Assembly: GCA_003529325.1 (NCBI GenBank)
Contig: DPVW01000105.1
Span: 1-8,129, forward strand
Origin: Candidatus Latescibacterota bacterium
GTDB taxonomy: Bacteria; Latescibacterota; UBA2968; UBA8231
Reading direction: 5' to 3'
Length of the DNA: 8,129 nt
This document shows positions 1 to 6,908 of this stretch, piece after piece. The notes under the pieces were generated by a model. It was not told the origin of the DNA and made no database searches. It was given only the letters and a program-made list of their open reading frames with translations. A program made the position numbers and the translations under genes. Position 1 is the stretch's first letter. Each line of letters begins with the position of its first letter.

Positions 1-9
1 ACCTGAAGT

Positions 10-39
10 CCCTATCGACCTGAACCCTATCGACCTGAA
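10..39. repeat. 15-bp perfect tandem repeat, two units
   Basis: The unit CCCTATCGACCTGAA occurs at 10-24 and again at 25-39 without mismatch. Bases 1-7 (ACCTGAA) match the end of the unit, so the array probably continues left of the window. The period is a multiple of three, so it could encode a five-residue repeat or be non-coding. It lies just upstream of the sulfatase start. Confidence 0.8.
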
Positions 40-96
40 TTGGGGCGAGCAAGCACAATCCACCCGACCACCTTCACAGATTCGAGAGGCGATGCG

Positions 97-1215
97 ATGA
101 ACATACTCGTGCTGATGTCGGATCATCATCGTTTCGATTCGCTGGGATGCCTGGGGAATCCGCTGGCGCACACGCCGAACCTCGATAAGCTGGCGGCGCA
201 GTCGGTTCGGTTCGAAAACTGCTACACCCAGTCGCCGGTGTGTGCTCCTGCCCGGCACTGTCTGGCGACAGGGCGGTATGCCCACGCACAGGGCGTGATC
301 ACCAACGGCCATCAACCGTTTCCTGGAATGTTCACCATCGCCCACTCCCTGCAGCCATTGAACTACCGGCGGTTCCATCTGGGTCACATGCACTGGACCG
401 ACCGGGAGATGGACAACGGCTACGAGCCGGAAGTTACAGCGGCGATGTGGCGCGAGACCATGCCGGATCGCGTTCTCCGGCGTTACGACTGGGAAAGCGA
501 TGGGCGAACGAGACGGACGACGGCCGGCCCCAGCACGCGAAGCCGGGAGGAATACTGGGGGTATCACGTCGCCACGGAGTCGATTCGGCAGATCGAGGAG
601 GCGGTCGCCAACAACGAAAACTTCATCAGCTGGACCTCGTTTACAGAGCCGCATCCCCCGTTCTTCCCGCCGGAAATCTACGCTCAGATCGACCAGGCGG
701 CCATCAAACTTCCGGGTCATCCGCCGCCGGATGCGCCCGTACCCCACGAGAGAATCCGGCGCATACAGCGGGAATGGGCCCACCTGACCGAGGTCGAGAT
801 CCGCCAGCTGATCGCCGGATACTAAGTCTCGCTCGTCGACGGTTATTGCGGCATGGTGATCGATGCGCTCGAGCGTCTTGGAATCCGCGAGGAGACCGTC
901 GTCATCTGGACCGCCGACCACGGTGACCAGCAGTGGGAGCACGCCATGTTCCTGAAGTTCAACATGCGCGAGGCCTCCGTCCACGTTCCGCTGGTCATCG
1001 ACGCCCCGGGGGTCAGCTCCGGGATTCGGTTAGACCTTGTGGAGCACATCGACCTGTTCCCGACAATCTGTGATCTCATGGGTGCGGATACGCCAGACAG
1101 CGTGCAGGGGCGCAGCCTCGCCGCCTGCTTGAAGTCGGAAAAGAGGAGAAGTCCAGATGGCTCCGGGAAACACTATTGGAACCTCGTCCCATCGTACCGA
1201 ATCAGCCTCCCTTGA
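97..1215 (+). pseudogene. Sulfatase (arylsulfatase A-like), in-frame stop and truncated C-terminus
   Basis: This is a formylglycine-dependent sulfatase of the alkaline-phosphatase superfamily, which hydrolyses sulfate esters, often of polysaccharides. The ATG at 97 is chosen because GAGAGG (84-89) lies 7 nt upstream and the protein then starts with the family N-terminus MNILVLMSDHH. The CxPxR modification site is Cys49-Ala-Pro-Ala-Arg, followed by LATGRY. The metal site TADHGD is at residues 272-277, with a lysine at 287 and a VHVPLVIDAPG stretch following. A TAA at 823-825 (codon 243) interrupts the chain, but homology continues in the same frame (VSLVDGYCGMVIDALE). The position after Gly96, usually the lysine of a GKMH/GKWH motif, is His (GHMHW). 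The product would be about 370 codons against the usual 450-500. Recognisable sequence ends near 1140, and the last roughly 25 codons overlap an opposite-strand gene and look non-homologous. The family call is secure; function is probably lost unless the TAA is a sequence error. Confidence 0.88.
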
Positions 1216-1813
1216 TAGGAGGCGAACCACAAGATCCCGTCACGGTCCTCGTGGATGGCACTGAAGCCCGCCCAGATCGAACCACGCCGTCCTACACCAA
1301 GGACACCCTCGATCAGGACCTGCTTCTCGCCATCGTACCGGACCAGACCACCATTTCCGCCGCCGATCCATACGTTGTCATTCCTGTCGACACCCAGGAC
1401 CAAGCGATCGGGTCTCAGGAGCGCCTCGATGGCGTCCATTCGCGTGCATTGATACAGCTCGCAGCGAAACAGACCGTCGTTGGTACTCACCCACAGCGCA
1501 CCGTTTTCCTCTTCGACGATGTCCCGGATGCCGATGTCCGGTAGATTGCTGGCCTCGATGAAGTCGACGAAGTGGCTTCCATCGAAGCGCGTGAGGCCGT
1601 TGCTGTCCAGCCAACCATCGCCCCCATGCCCGCCGAACCACAGATTACCGTGCTGGTCCTTTATCGCTTGGAACACGTAGTTCGACGGCAGCCCGTGCTC
1701 CGTGGTGTAGTGAGCGAACTGGACGCCGTCGAAGCGATCCCTCCGCTCAGCGCAGCGACCCACAGGAACCCATCGCGATCGACGAGTACATTAGCGAGGG
1801 AGTTATGCATCGA
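1173..1813 (-). pseudogene. Two-component regulator beta-propeller (Reg_prop) fragment, frameshifted
   Basis: This is part of the periplasmic ligand-sensing propeller of a hybrid two-component sensor. At least five blade motifs of the form D-x-x-G-x-L/I-W-[VIF] followed by RFDG/RYDG are visible: DRDGFLWVAALSGGI, DQHGNLWFGG, EENGALWVST, DRNDNVWIGGG and DRDGILWFASYQG. The inter-blade phrase YTTEHGLPSNYVFQAI is also typical. The first blade is in a different frame from the rest. Restoring one C near 1740 (GGGATCGC to GGGATCCGC) joins them as SGGI-RFDG. The frame ends in TAG at 1173-1175, directly after RLIRYDGTRFQ and in the middle of a blade. No Y_Y_Y domain, membrane segment or kinase follows, and the sequence there gives way to the end of the convergent sulfatase. 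Signal peptide and start codon are also absent. It is a fragment of a normally much longer sensor. Confidence 0.82.
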
Positions 1814-1818
1814 AGTGG

Positions 1819-1880
1819 GTCCTCGTAGTCGCCGATTACAACGGTGAAGGTCGTCCCCACACCATTTCTCGACCACGCCG
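1819..1880 (-). pseudogene. Histidine kinase C-terminal tail remnant
   Basis: Reading from about 1880 downward gives VVEK, then, after a one-base shift near 1867, GVGTTFTVVIGDYED. This is the end of a HATPase_c domain, where the G-x-G-T-x-F stretch closes the ATP-binding fold. The kinase fragment at 6269-6700 ends almost identically (GVGTTFTLRIGDYGG), which supports the call. Only about 20 residues remain. No N, G1 or G2 box precedes them before the ACR3 stop at 1940. The remnant runs directly into a propeller fragment, as also happens at 6269/6247. The assignment is reasonable, but the segment is very short. Confidence 0.55.
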
Positions 1881-1939
1881 AAGTGTGGTTTCAATGATCA
1901 TGTCAGTGCTTCCCGCCAGTCGAGAGCGACGCCCGCTCC

Positions 1940-3124
1940 TTACGCCGCAAACCAGCCCTTCGTCCGCAGGCAGACTCGCACCAACAACAGCATGACCGGC
2001 ACTTCGATGAGCACCCCCACCACCGTGGCCAGCGCCGCGCCGGAAGACAGGCCGAAGAGCATCGCCGCCGTGGCGATCGCCACCTCGAAGTGGTTGGAAG
2101 CGCCGATCATCGCCGATGGCGCCGCATTCTCGTAGCTCAGATTCAGCAGACGAGCCGCGACGTAGCCGAGGACAAAGATCAGGACCGTTTGCAGGAACAA
2201 GGGGATGGCGATCCACAGGATCGTGAGCGGGTTGCTCACGATGACCTCCCCCTTGAATGAGAACAGGAGCACGAGGGTGATCAGCAGGGCGCTGATCGTG
2301 ATCGGCGTGAGCACATGAAGGAAGCGTTCGTTGAACCAGTCCAGACCCTTGCTGGCGACCAGCCACCGCCGGGTGACGAAGCCGGCCACCAGTGGCAGGG
2401 CCACGTAGATGAGGATAGAGAGTAGCAGGGCCTGCCACGGCACCGGCAGTCGGCCGACGCCGAGCAGGTAGCCACCGAGAGTGCCATAGAGCACCAGCAT
2501 GACCAGCGAGTTGATGGCGACCATGACGAGGGTGTGTCCATCGTTGCCACGCGCAAGGAATCCCCATACGAGTACCATGGCTGTGCACGGCGCAACACCG
2601 AGCAGAATGCAACCCGCCAGATAACTGCGCCACAGCGGCACCTGCAGCGCTTTCACCCCATCGTGCAGCACCACGACACCACTGCCGTGCTCGGCGCCCA
2701 CAGGCAAGTTGAGTCCGAATGGCATCTTGACGTAATCGACCGCCTCCGGGCCGATGAATTGGAGAAAGAGTCCGCCCAGAAAGAAGCTGGCGATACCGTA
2801 CATCGTGAAGGGCTTGATTACCCAGTTGACGATGAGGGTGAGCAGCACCGGTTTGCCCGTGCTGCCCGCCTGCACCACCTCGGAAAAGTCGATTTTCACC
2901 ATGATGGGGTACATCATGAAGAACAGGCACACCGCGATGGGAATAGACACCACGGGAGCGTCGTTCACGTGGATCGCCAGGCCGTCCAGGTAATGAGACA
3001 GACCTGGTGCCGCCTTCCCGAGAGCGATCCCCGCCAGGATGCACAGAAACACCCACAGCGTCAGATAGCGCTCGAAAAAGCCCATCTGTCCACTCAGTGT
3101 TTCAGCCTCGTCTTGCTGGCTCAT
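1940..3124 (-). CDS. acr3: ACR3-family arsenite efflux permease
   Basis: Inner-membrane carrier of the bile/arsenite/riboflavin transporter superfamily that exports As(III), driven by the proton motive force. The 394-residue protein has about ten hydrophobic segments. The family signature [19 protein letters not shown] contains Cys180, and [20 protein letters not shown] precedes Glu374 in the EVPVML segment; the equivalent Cys and Glu are essential in characterised Acr3 proteins. It is longer than the usual roughly 350 residues because of a hydrophilic, Gly-rich stretch at about 126-165 before the Cys helix. The ATG at 3124 has a Shine-Dalgarno (GGTGGAG, 3132-3138) 7 nt upstream. The frame is intact from start to TAA. 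No arsR, arsC or arsM is visible in the window, so it appears solitary. The role in arsenic resistance is inferred from family membership. Confidence 0.93.
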   Translation of the reverse strand: MSQQDEAETLSGQMGFFERYLTLWVFLCILAGIALGKAAPGLSHYLDGLAIHVNDAPVVSIPIAVCLFFMMYPIMVKIDFSEVVQAGSTGKPVLLTLIVNWVIKPFTMYGIASFFLGGLFLQFIGPEAVDYVKMPFGLNLPVGAEHGSGVVVLHDGVKALQVPLWRSYLAGCILLGVAPCTAMVLVWGFLARGNDGHTLVMVAINSLVMLVLYGTLGGYLLGVGRLPVPWQALLLSILIYVALPLVAGFVTRRWLVASKGLDWFNERFLHVLTPITISALLITLVLLFSFKGEVIVSNPLTILWIAIPLFLQTVLIFVLGYVAARLLNLSYENAAPSAMIGASNHFEVAIATAAMLFGLSSGAALATVVGVLIEVPVMLLLVRVCLRTKGWFAA

Positions 3125-3367
3125 CTTTGGTCTCCACCCAGAATGCTGAAGATGCCAACCAGTGCCCCGGGTCTGTTATCAGGATTATCGAATCGGTTCC
3201 AGTCGACCAGAAAGACCGGCGATGATGAATCGGTCGAGTTTCGGTCCCACAGCGCCATAGTCAGGTTCAACATCGACTGTGTACTCTGGCAGTGCCAGCG
3301 TGAATACGGGTGCGGGAAGTGACATTTCAGTATGGGAGGATCCAACGCCCCCAGCGCTTTGGCGAAA
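3125..3367 (-). other. Inter-gene stretch without a recognisable gene
   Basis: This segment lies between the sorting-tail stop (3368) and the ACR3 start (3124). Two short minus-strand frames are open. One, from TTG at 3345, ends in a TGA that overlaps the ACR3 ATG as ATGA (3121-3124) and would give 74 residues ending FSILGGDQR. The other, from ATG at 3325 to TAA at 3185, gives 46 residues including PEYTVDVEPDYGAVGPK, which has a more protein-like composition. I recognise neither family. The ATGA overlap could mean translational coupling, but one such overlap is weak evidence. The second could be a remnant of a longer gene. No clear terminator hairpin or promoter was seen. Confidence 0.3.
3132..3138 (-). 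promoter_or_regulatory. Ribosome binding site of acr3
   Basis: GGTGGAG on the minus strand, 7 nt before the ATG at 3124. It supports that start over any internal Met. Confidence 0.6.
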
Positions 3368-3741
3368 TTATCTCAGCAGCAACAGCTTCCGCGTCTCCAC
3401 CCGCTCCCCTGCCTTGAGCCGGTAGAAGTACACCCCCGACGCCAGTTCCAGTCCGGTGTCGGTCACACCATCCCAGCGCACGGAGTATGATCCCGCCTCA
3501 CGATGACCCTGCACCAGCGTCGCGACTCTCTGCGCCGCCAGGTTGTAGATCGCCAGTTCGATCTGTTGCGATTGCAGGTCGAAGCGGATCGTGGTTTCGG
3601 GATGAAGGGGTTGGGATAGTTCTGGGAGAGGGTGAAGGTTTCGGGGGTGGTAGTGTGGTGGGATTCGAGCACGGCTGTCACAGGAGTCGCACCCGGTGTG
3701 GCTGCAACCAGGCGAACATCGTCGAGATTGTTCCCAACGGA
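3368..3741 (-). pseudogene. C-terminal secretion/sorting tail (YPNPFNP, FlgD-Ig-like) of a surface protein, frameshifted
   Basis: Reading down from about 3741 gives NNLDDVRLVAATPGATPVTAV, which resembles the final strand of a jelly-roll/lectin-like domain, then a linker, then TFTLSQNYPNPF. After a one-base loss near 3604 (TTCATCCCG, where TTCAATCCCG would read FNP), the next frame continues PETTIRFDL, AIYNLAAQRVATL, GSYSVRWDG and ASGVYFYRL, ending KLLLLR and TAA at 3368. This is the roughly 85-residue C-terminal domain used in FCB-group bacteria to route proteins to the surface (type IX secretion-like or FlgD-Ig-like tails). The upstream protein is missing; instead the segment abuts an M1 aminopeptidase core. 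It may be the tail of that peptidase after a large deletion, or of an unrelated protein. Domain call secure; parent unknown. Confidence 0.8.
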
Positions 3742-4445
3742 CGAAGAACTCGTGCCATATCTCCTGATACTCGGGTGCCTCGACCTGGGCTACCATCTAC
3801 ATGAGCGTGGCGAAACTCTCGTTCAACCAGAGTCCATTCCACCACTTTTTCGTCACCAGGTTTCCAAACCACATGTGTGCCATCTCGTGCAGGATGACAT
3901 TGTTCCGGTCCATGCGTTGGACGTGTGCTGAGCTGGCGCTGCACGAACCCTTCCGCAAACGTCACGGCAGCGGCATTCTCCATGGCGCCAATGGCCAAAT
4001 CGGGGACGATCAGCTGATCGTATTTCTCGAAAGGGTAGGCGATCCCGAAATACTCCTCGTAGAATGCCAGACCTGTGCGTGACGTTTCGAACCATTCGTC
4101 GACATCGACATTCGCAGCCAAAGCCTCTCGTGCGAACAACCGCAGGGGCGTCCTGCTCTCAACCTGGTCCTCCCAGACCCGATACTCTCCCGCATGCAAC
4201 GAGAAGATGTAGGTCGACATTCTCGGGGTGGTCGTGAACCGCCACTCCCTGACCTCATCACCGACCGGGGCACTGCGTCCTGCCCCGGTCGAGACAACAA
4301 TCCACTCCTTGGGAGCCCGAACGGTCAGATCGAATATTGCTTTCAGATCCGGCTGATCAAAGCATGGGAACAAGCGGTTCGCATAGTAGGGCCATAGATA
4401 CGTGTAGAGCCCAGAAACCCCGCGAAGAGACAGCCTGCAAACAGG
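3728..4445 (-). pseudogene. M1-family zinc aminopeptidase core, disrupted and missing both ends
   Basis: M1 metallopeptidases remove N-terminal residues from peptides. Reading down the minus strand: ANRLFPCFDQPDLKAIF (substrate-binding N-domain), then the exopeptidase motif GAMEN at about 3975-3989. After a frame change near 3910-3925 come the zinc motif [10 protein letters not shown] (HEMAH at 3875-3889) and, 18 residues later, Glu in NESFATLM. The HExxH-x18-E geometry is perfect. A TAG (3797-3799) follows NESFATLM, and the same frame continues VAQVEAPEYQEIWHEFF to about 3730. There the sequence switches to a secretion tail. The first roughly 100 residues are absent: upstream of GVSGLYTYLWPYYA an in-frame stop lies near 4463, close to the UxuA-like stop. 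The C-terminal helical domain is also missing. The catalytic family is certain, but an active enzyme could not be made from this sequence as written. Confidence 0.88.
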
Positions 4446-4490
4446 AGGACTTGGCGTCACATATCAGTAATCCGTCTACCCTGTTGGTCG

Positions 4491-5462
4491 TTAGCCGTAG
4501 ACTGCCTGTATCATGGCATTGATGTAACCGAAACAGTACGCATAGCCCTGGTAGGTACCCTTGGGATCGTCATCGGCACTAGGGATATGATCGGGGTCAA
4601 TACCATAGCAGTAGCCCACGTCCTTCAATGCCTTCAGGACGCGGTGGAAGTCCATATCTCCCTCATCCGGCAGGGCTTCGCGGAAGCTGTAACGCTTGCC
4701 CATGAGGTTGCGATAGTGCACCAGGAAAATGGTATCACGACTGCCGAAGTATTCGATGAACGGGTAGATCTGCGTCGCTGAATCTTCGAGCATTTCGGCA
4801 ATCGAACCAACGCAGAAATTCCAGCCGTGATATGGACTGCGCTGAATCTCGATGAAGCGCTTCATGCCCTCAAAGTCGTTGAGAACTTTGTCTACGCCCC
4901 GGTAACCAGGGGGTGTGGGTGGGTCCTCCTGCGAATTGCCCAACCGCACCTTGAACTCCTCAGCCACGGGGATCATGCGTTCGAGTAAGTACTCAATTCG
5001 CTCCCAGTGCATCTCTGCCGTTACCCGCCCCGCATCGGTGAGTTTGGCCTGATCCTCTGCCGAGATCTTGTCCAGGCGGAAGGCTGTGTGTCTGAAGCCA
5101 CCACGGCCCTCTTCCTGTTCAGTACGGTCGATGTTCAGGATACATGTGTTGTAGCGCAGGGAGTCGATACCGGCACGCGAAGCGGTGCGAATCATCTCGC
5201 ATACGATATCGATTTCTCGATCGCGCTCCGGGCTCTTGCCGTAATAGATAATGTTGGGCAGTTGCTCGTAAATGGGTATTGAACTCATGTCCAGCGTCAG
5301 ACCGAAGGCTTCGTGGAGCTCGCGCTCACGCAGCAAGTCGTCGACGTCCCAGCCGCGGCCGGGGTGGAATGGAAAACGGCCTGCCTTGTGCTTCACACCG
5401 CACCGCTGCAGGAAGCGCAAATCCTCATCGGTTGATCCAAAGCCCTGTGTCCGCACATACAT
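4491..5462 (-). CDS. uxuA: Mannonate dehydratase-like (UxuA family) TIM-barrel enzyme
   Basis: Family members dehydrate D-mannonate to 2-keto-3-deoxygluconate in hexuronate catabolism. I favour the ATG at 5462 (323 residues): a purine-rich GGGGGAG precedes it, and MYVRTQGFGSTDEDL aligns with the normal family start. Open frame continues upstream to ATG 5552 or GTG 5564, which would add a 30- to 34-residue Gly/Ala/Glu-rich leader. The C-terminal half is typical: TPPGYRG, NFCVGSIAEM (Cys217), HYRNLMG (His249), PDEGDMD and the metal-site PDH (Asp291). The usual His-Pro-x-Asp-Pro-Pro segment, whose His binds the metal, reads Ser177-Gln-Glu-Asp-Pro-Pro. The frame is uninterrupted, unlike its neighbours, so selection seems to have kept it. 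It may have a substrate other than mannonate. Fold and family are secure; the reaction is less so. Confidence 0.82.
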   Translation of the reverse strand: MYVRTQGFGSTDEDLRFLQRCGVKHKAGRFPFHPGRGWDVDDLLRERELHEAFGLTLDMSSIPIYEQLPNIIYYGKSPERDREIDIVCEMIRTASRAGIDSLRYNTCILNIDRTEQEEGRGGFRHTAFRLDKISAEDQAKLTDAGRVTAEMHWERIEYLLERMIPVAEEFKVRLGNSQEDPPTPPGYRGVDKVLNDFEGMKRFIEIQRSPYHGWNFCVGSIAEMLEDSATQIYPFIEYFGSRDTIFLVHYRNLMGKRYSFREALPDEGDMDFHRVLKALKDVGYCYGIDPDHIPSADDDPKGTYQGYAYCFGYINAMIQAVYG

Positions 5463-5590
5463 GCGCTCCCCCTTCGCCGGTCCCTCTGAGGTACCGCCAG
5501 CGACTGATGCTGCTGCCTCGCCATCTGCGAGTCCTTCTTCGAACGCCTTCATGTGTTCCCTCACGTTGTTTCGAGTTGTAGAGACTGACC

Positions 5591-5737
5591 TCAGCCGCGG
5601 CCAGGAGGCAGCGTGAAACAGAACGCACTGCCCTTACCGACACCTTCCGACTCGACCCAGATCTTGCCGCCATGAAATTCGATGATCCGCCGCACCAGCG
5701 TCAGACCGATGCCGATGCCGTTATCCCGAACCGTATC
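5591..5737 (-). pseudogene. Histidine kinase HATPase_c tail with G1 and G2 boxes collapsed
   Basis: Reading down from 5737 gives [19 protein letters not shown], then [19 protein letters not shown], then CFTLPPGRG and TGA (5591-5593). This is the end of a histidine kinase ATP-binding domain. In the family the G1 box (DNGIGI) and G2 box (GxGIGL) are separated by about 25-30 residues carrying the F box and ATP lid. Here they share the same Gly-Ile-Gly residues, so the lid is gone. Everything N-terminal of TVRDNG is replaced by a propeller fragment in another frame. The tail differs from the two other kinase tails in the window (TTFTxxIGDY type), so it comes from a different kinase subfamily. It ends 27 nt upstream of the longest possible start of the UxuA-like gene. 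Confidence 0.72.
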
Positions 5738-6247
5738 AGGTCATCGAGGCCCAGCCAGATGTTGCCAGCGCTGTCCTGGACGATTCCCCAGCACTGCAAG
5801 GGCCAGGTGGCGGCCGATCCTGCCGATCTCGCGCTCGTATTGAGGGACGAGGTCGTGATACGTGTCCTCTTCCCAAAAACCCAGCATCCCCGTGCCAGCG
5901 CACCACATGCGCCCGAGATCGTCCAGTTCCAGGAACTGGACCGGCTGATCAGGAGCGCTGCCAATCGGTCGAAAACGACTACCGTCCATGACACAGACAC
6001 CCGCTCCCGTGCCTACCCAAAGGCGGCCCTCGTCGTCCTTTTTCAGAGCCATTACCTGCTCGGATAATAACCCGGACTCCACCCCATAGTTGTGAAACTC
6101 ACGACCGTCAAAACAGTCCAGACCTTTGTCCCATGTGGCGATCCAGAGATTGCCTTCGTCGTCCTCCGCCAGGTGTTCGATCCTGCGACTGGCGAGGCCA
6201 TCTGTGGTGGTGTAGTTACGCCAGAGACCATGTCGATTGAAGGTGTT
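5729..6247 (-). pseudogene. Two-component regulator beta-propeller fragment, frameshifted
   Basis: Starting near 6247 (NTFNRHGLWRNYTTTDGLAS), four Reg_prop blades follow: DDEGNLWIATWDKGLDCFDG, DDEGRLWVGTGAGVCVMDG, DDLGRMWCAGTGMLGF and, after a frame change near 5790, [16 protein letters not shown]. Such propellers sense extracellular ligands for hybrid sensor kinases. There is no start codon with a signal peptide, and the frame opens directly behind the TGA of a kinase fragment (6269). At the other end the fourth blade passes within a few bases into the kinase tail at 5737. It is therefore a middle piece of a sensor, with about four blades of the usual 12-14. Confidence 0.8.
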
Positions 6248-6268
6248 ACTATCGATTGCCCTTGAATG

Positions 6269-6700
6269 TCAGCCCCCGTAGTCACCGATTCGCAGCGTAA
6301 ACGTCGTGCCCACACCGACCTGGCTCTGTGCCGTGAGTGTCCCTCCCAGCAGGTCCCCGTCTTTTTGGCAATGGCCAGCCCCAGTCCGGTGCCCTCCGTC
6401 TGCTCGCCGCCCTGTCGCTCGACCTGACGGAATTCGTCGAAGATGTGGCAGATCCTCAGCGGGGATACCGACACCCGCGTCGGCGACGGACAACTCAACA
6501 GCACCATCGACGCTGAGCAGTGATACCGTGATGGATCCCCTGTCGGTGAACTTGGTGGCATTGCCCAGCAGGTTCATTACCACCTGCCGTAGCCGATCTT
6601 GGTCTGGTTCTGCTGGCGTCGTTCATGCCGCCACCACGGGCACAGCGATAGCCGCCCCACGGTTGTGGGCGCTCAGGTGGGCCGTGAGCGGGGGTAGGAT
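6269..6700 (-). pseudogene. Histidine kinase HATPase_c domain fragment with one in-frame stop and two frameshifts
   Basis: Reading down: a dimerisation-to-ATPase linker (LSAHNRGAAIAVPVVAA), an in-frame TGA at 6623-6625, then PAEPDQDRLRQVVMNLLGNA (N box), DAGVGIPAEDLP (G1), a frame change near 6447, HIFDEFRQVERQ (F box) and EGTGLGLAIAKK (G2). A second frame change at 6355-6358 (one G missing from a run) is followed by GDLLGGTL and the end GVGTTFTLRIGDYGG with TGA at 6269. All ATP-binding boxes are present in order. The HisKA phospho-acceptor region is absent: the sequence meets the NHL-tail repeat near 6700-6727. The two frame changes compensate, so a single repaired frame restores the domain. 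Not functional as written. Confidence 0.82.
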
Positions 6701-6726
6701 AATTGTCATTCGATGCATTGCCATAA

Positions 6727-6824
6727 CGATATGCCGCTGGCAGAGGTGACGCGAGTGGCGTCTCAACTATGGCAAAGACCTGGATTCGCCCGGTCCCGAC
6801 TCGATCGGCGACATAGATGTTGCC
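6727..6824. repeat. Direct repeat copy 1 (NHL gene tail plus downstream sequence)
   Basis: About 98 bp matching 7639-7738 in the same orientation at roughly 80% by eye. Shared blocks include CGATATGCCGCTGGCAG, GTGACGCGAGTG, ACCTGGATTCG, CTCGATCGGCGAC and TAGATGTTGCC. It covers the last codons of an NHL-repeat gene and about 40 bp after its stop. An extra block, GCATTGCCATA, lies at 6715-6725 and recurs at 7592-7602 inside the vapBC operator. Confidence 0.75.
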
Positions 6825-6835
6825 TGCGGCACTTT
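6771..6835 (-). pseudogene. NHL-repeat protein, C-terminal tail remnant
   Basis: The minus strand encodes AAGNIYVADRVGTGRIQVFA. The NHL-repeat gene at 7679-8129 ends GEGNIYVADRAGLGRIQVFSP, so this is the last half-blade of a paralogue. Upstream sequence (above 6838) is unrelated. One base appears to be lost at the end, because GCCATAG would give Pro and a stop with one more C. Too short to be functional. Confidence 0.7.
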
Positions 6836-6837
6836 GT

Positions 6838-6894
6838 CCCGAGATTTACGTGGGATGCGCAGGCTACCGCCACATGTGGGGCAGAAGGTACCAT
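6838..6894 (-). pseudogene. Possible start of a zinc-ribbon protein gene
   Basis: From ATG at 6894, if one base is restored near 6889 (GTACC read as GTAACC), the minus strand reads MVTFCPTCGGSLRIPRKSRDK. The F-x-CP-x-CG-x-x-LRIP pattern is common at the N-terminus of bacterial zinc-ribbon proteins. The second CP-x-C knuckle that should follow is missing, because the sequence turns into the NHL tail at about 6838. The ATG lies 14 nt after the vapC stop, with a GAAGAAG purine run before it. The call rests on a single motif and a repaired frame. Confidence 0.3.
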
Positions 6895-6908
6895 CGCTTC
6901 TTCTTCGA

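Noticed and set aside
240..926. 228-codon plus-strand frame overlapping the sulfatase
   Set aside because: Shadow of the sulfatase in another frame; the sulfatase frame carries all catalytic motifs.
1205..1223. Hairpin GCCTCC-N7-GGAGGC at the sulfatase ORF end as a terminator
   Set aside because: Only a 6-bp stem with no T-run on either side, and it lies inside the propeller coding sequence. Probably chance.
1836..3056. 406-codon minus-strand frame overlapping ACR3
   Set aside because: It is Arg/Gly/His-rich shadow coding in the frame beside ACR3, which has clear membrane segments and family motifs. No recognisable domain.
2534..3322. 262-codon plus-strand frame antisense to ACR3
   Set aside because: Composition is His/Arg/Gln-rich with no motif. 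It arises from the complement of a GC-rich membrane gene.
823..6625. Stop-codon reassignment or recoding (read-through of in-frame stops)
   Set aside because: TAA, TAG and TGA each appear once inside homologous frames, and intact genes use TAA, TAG or TGA as normal stops. No selenocysteine context was seen. Random lesions explain this better.
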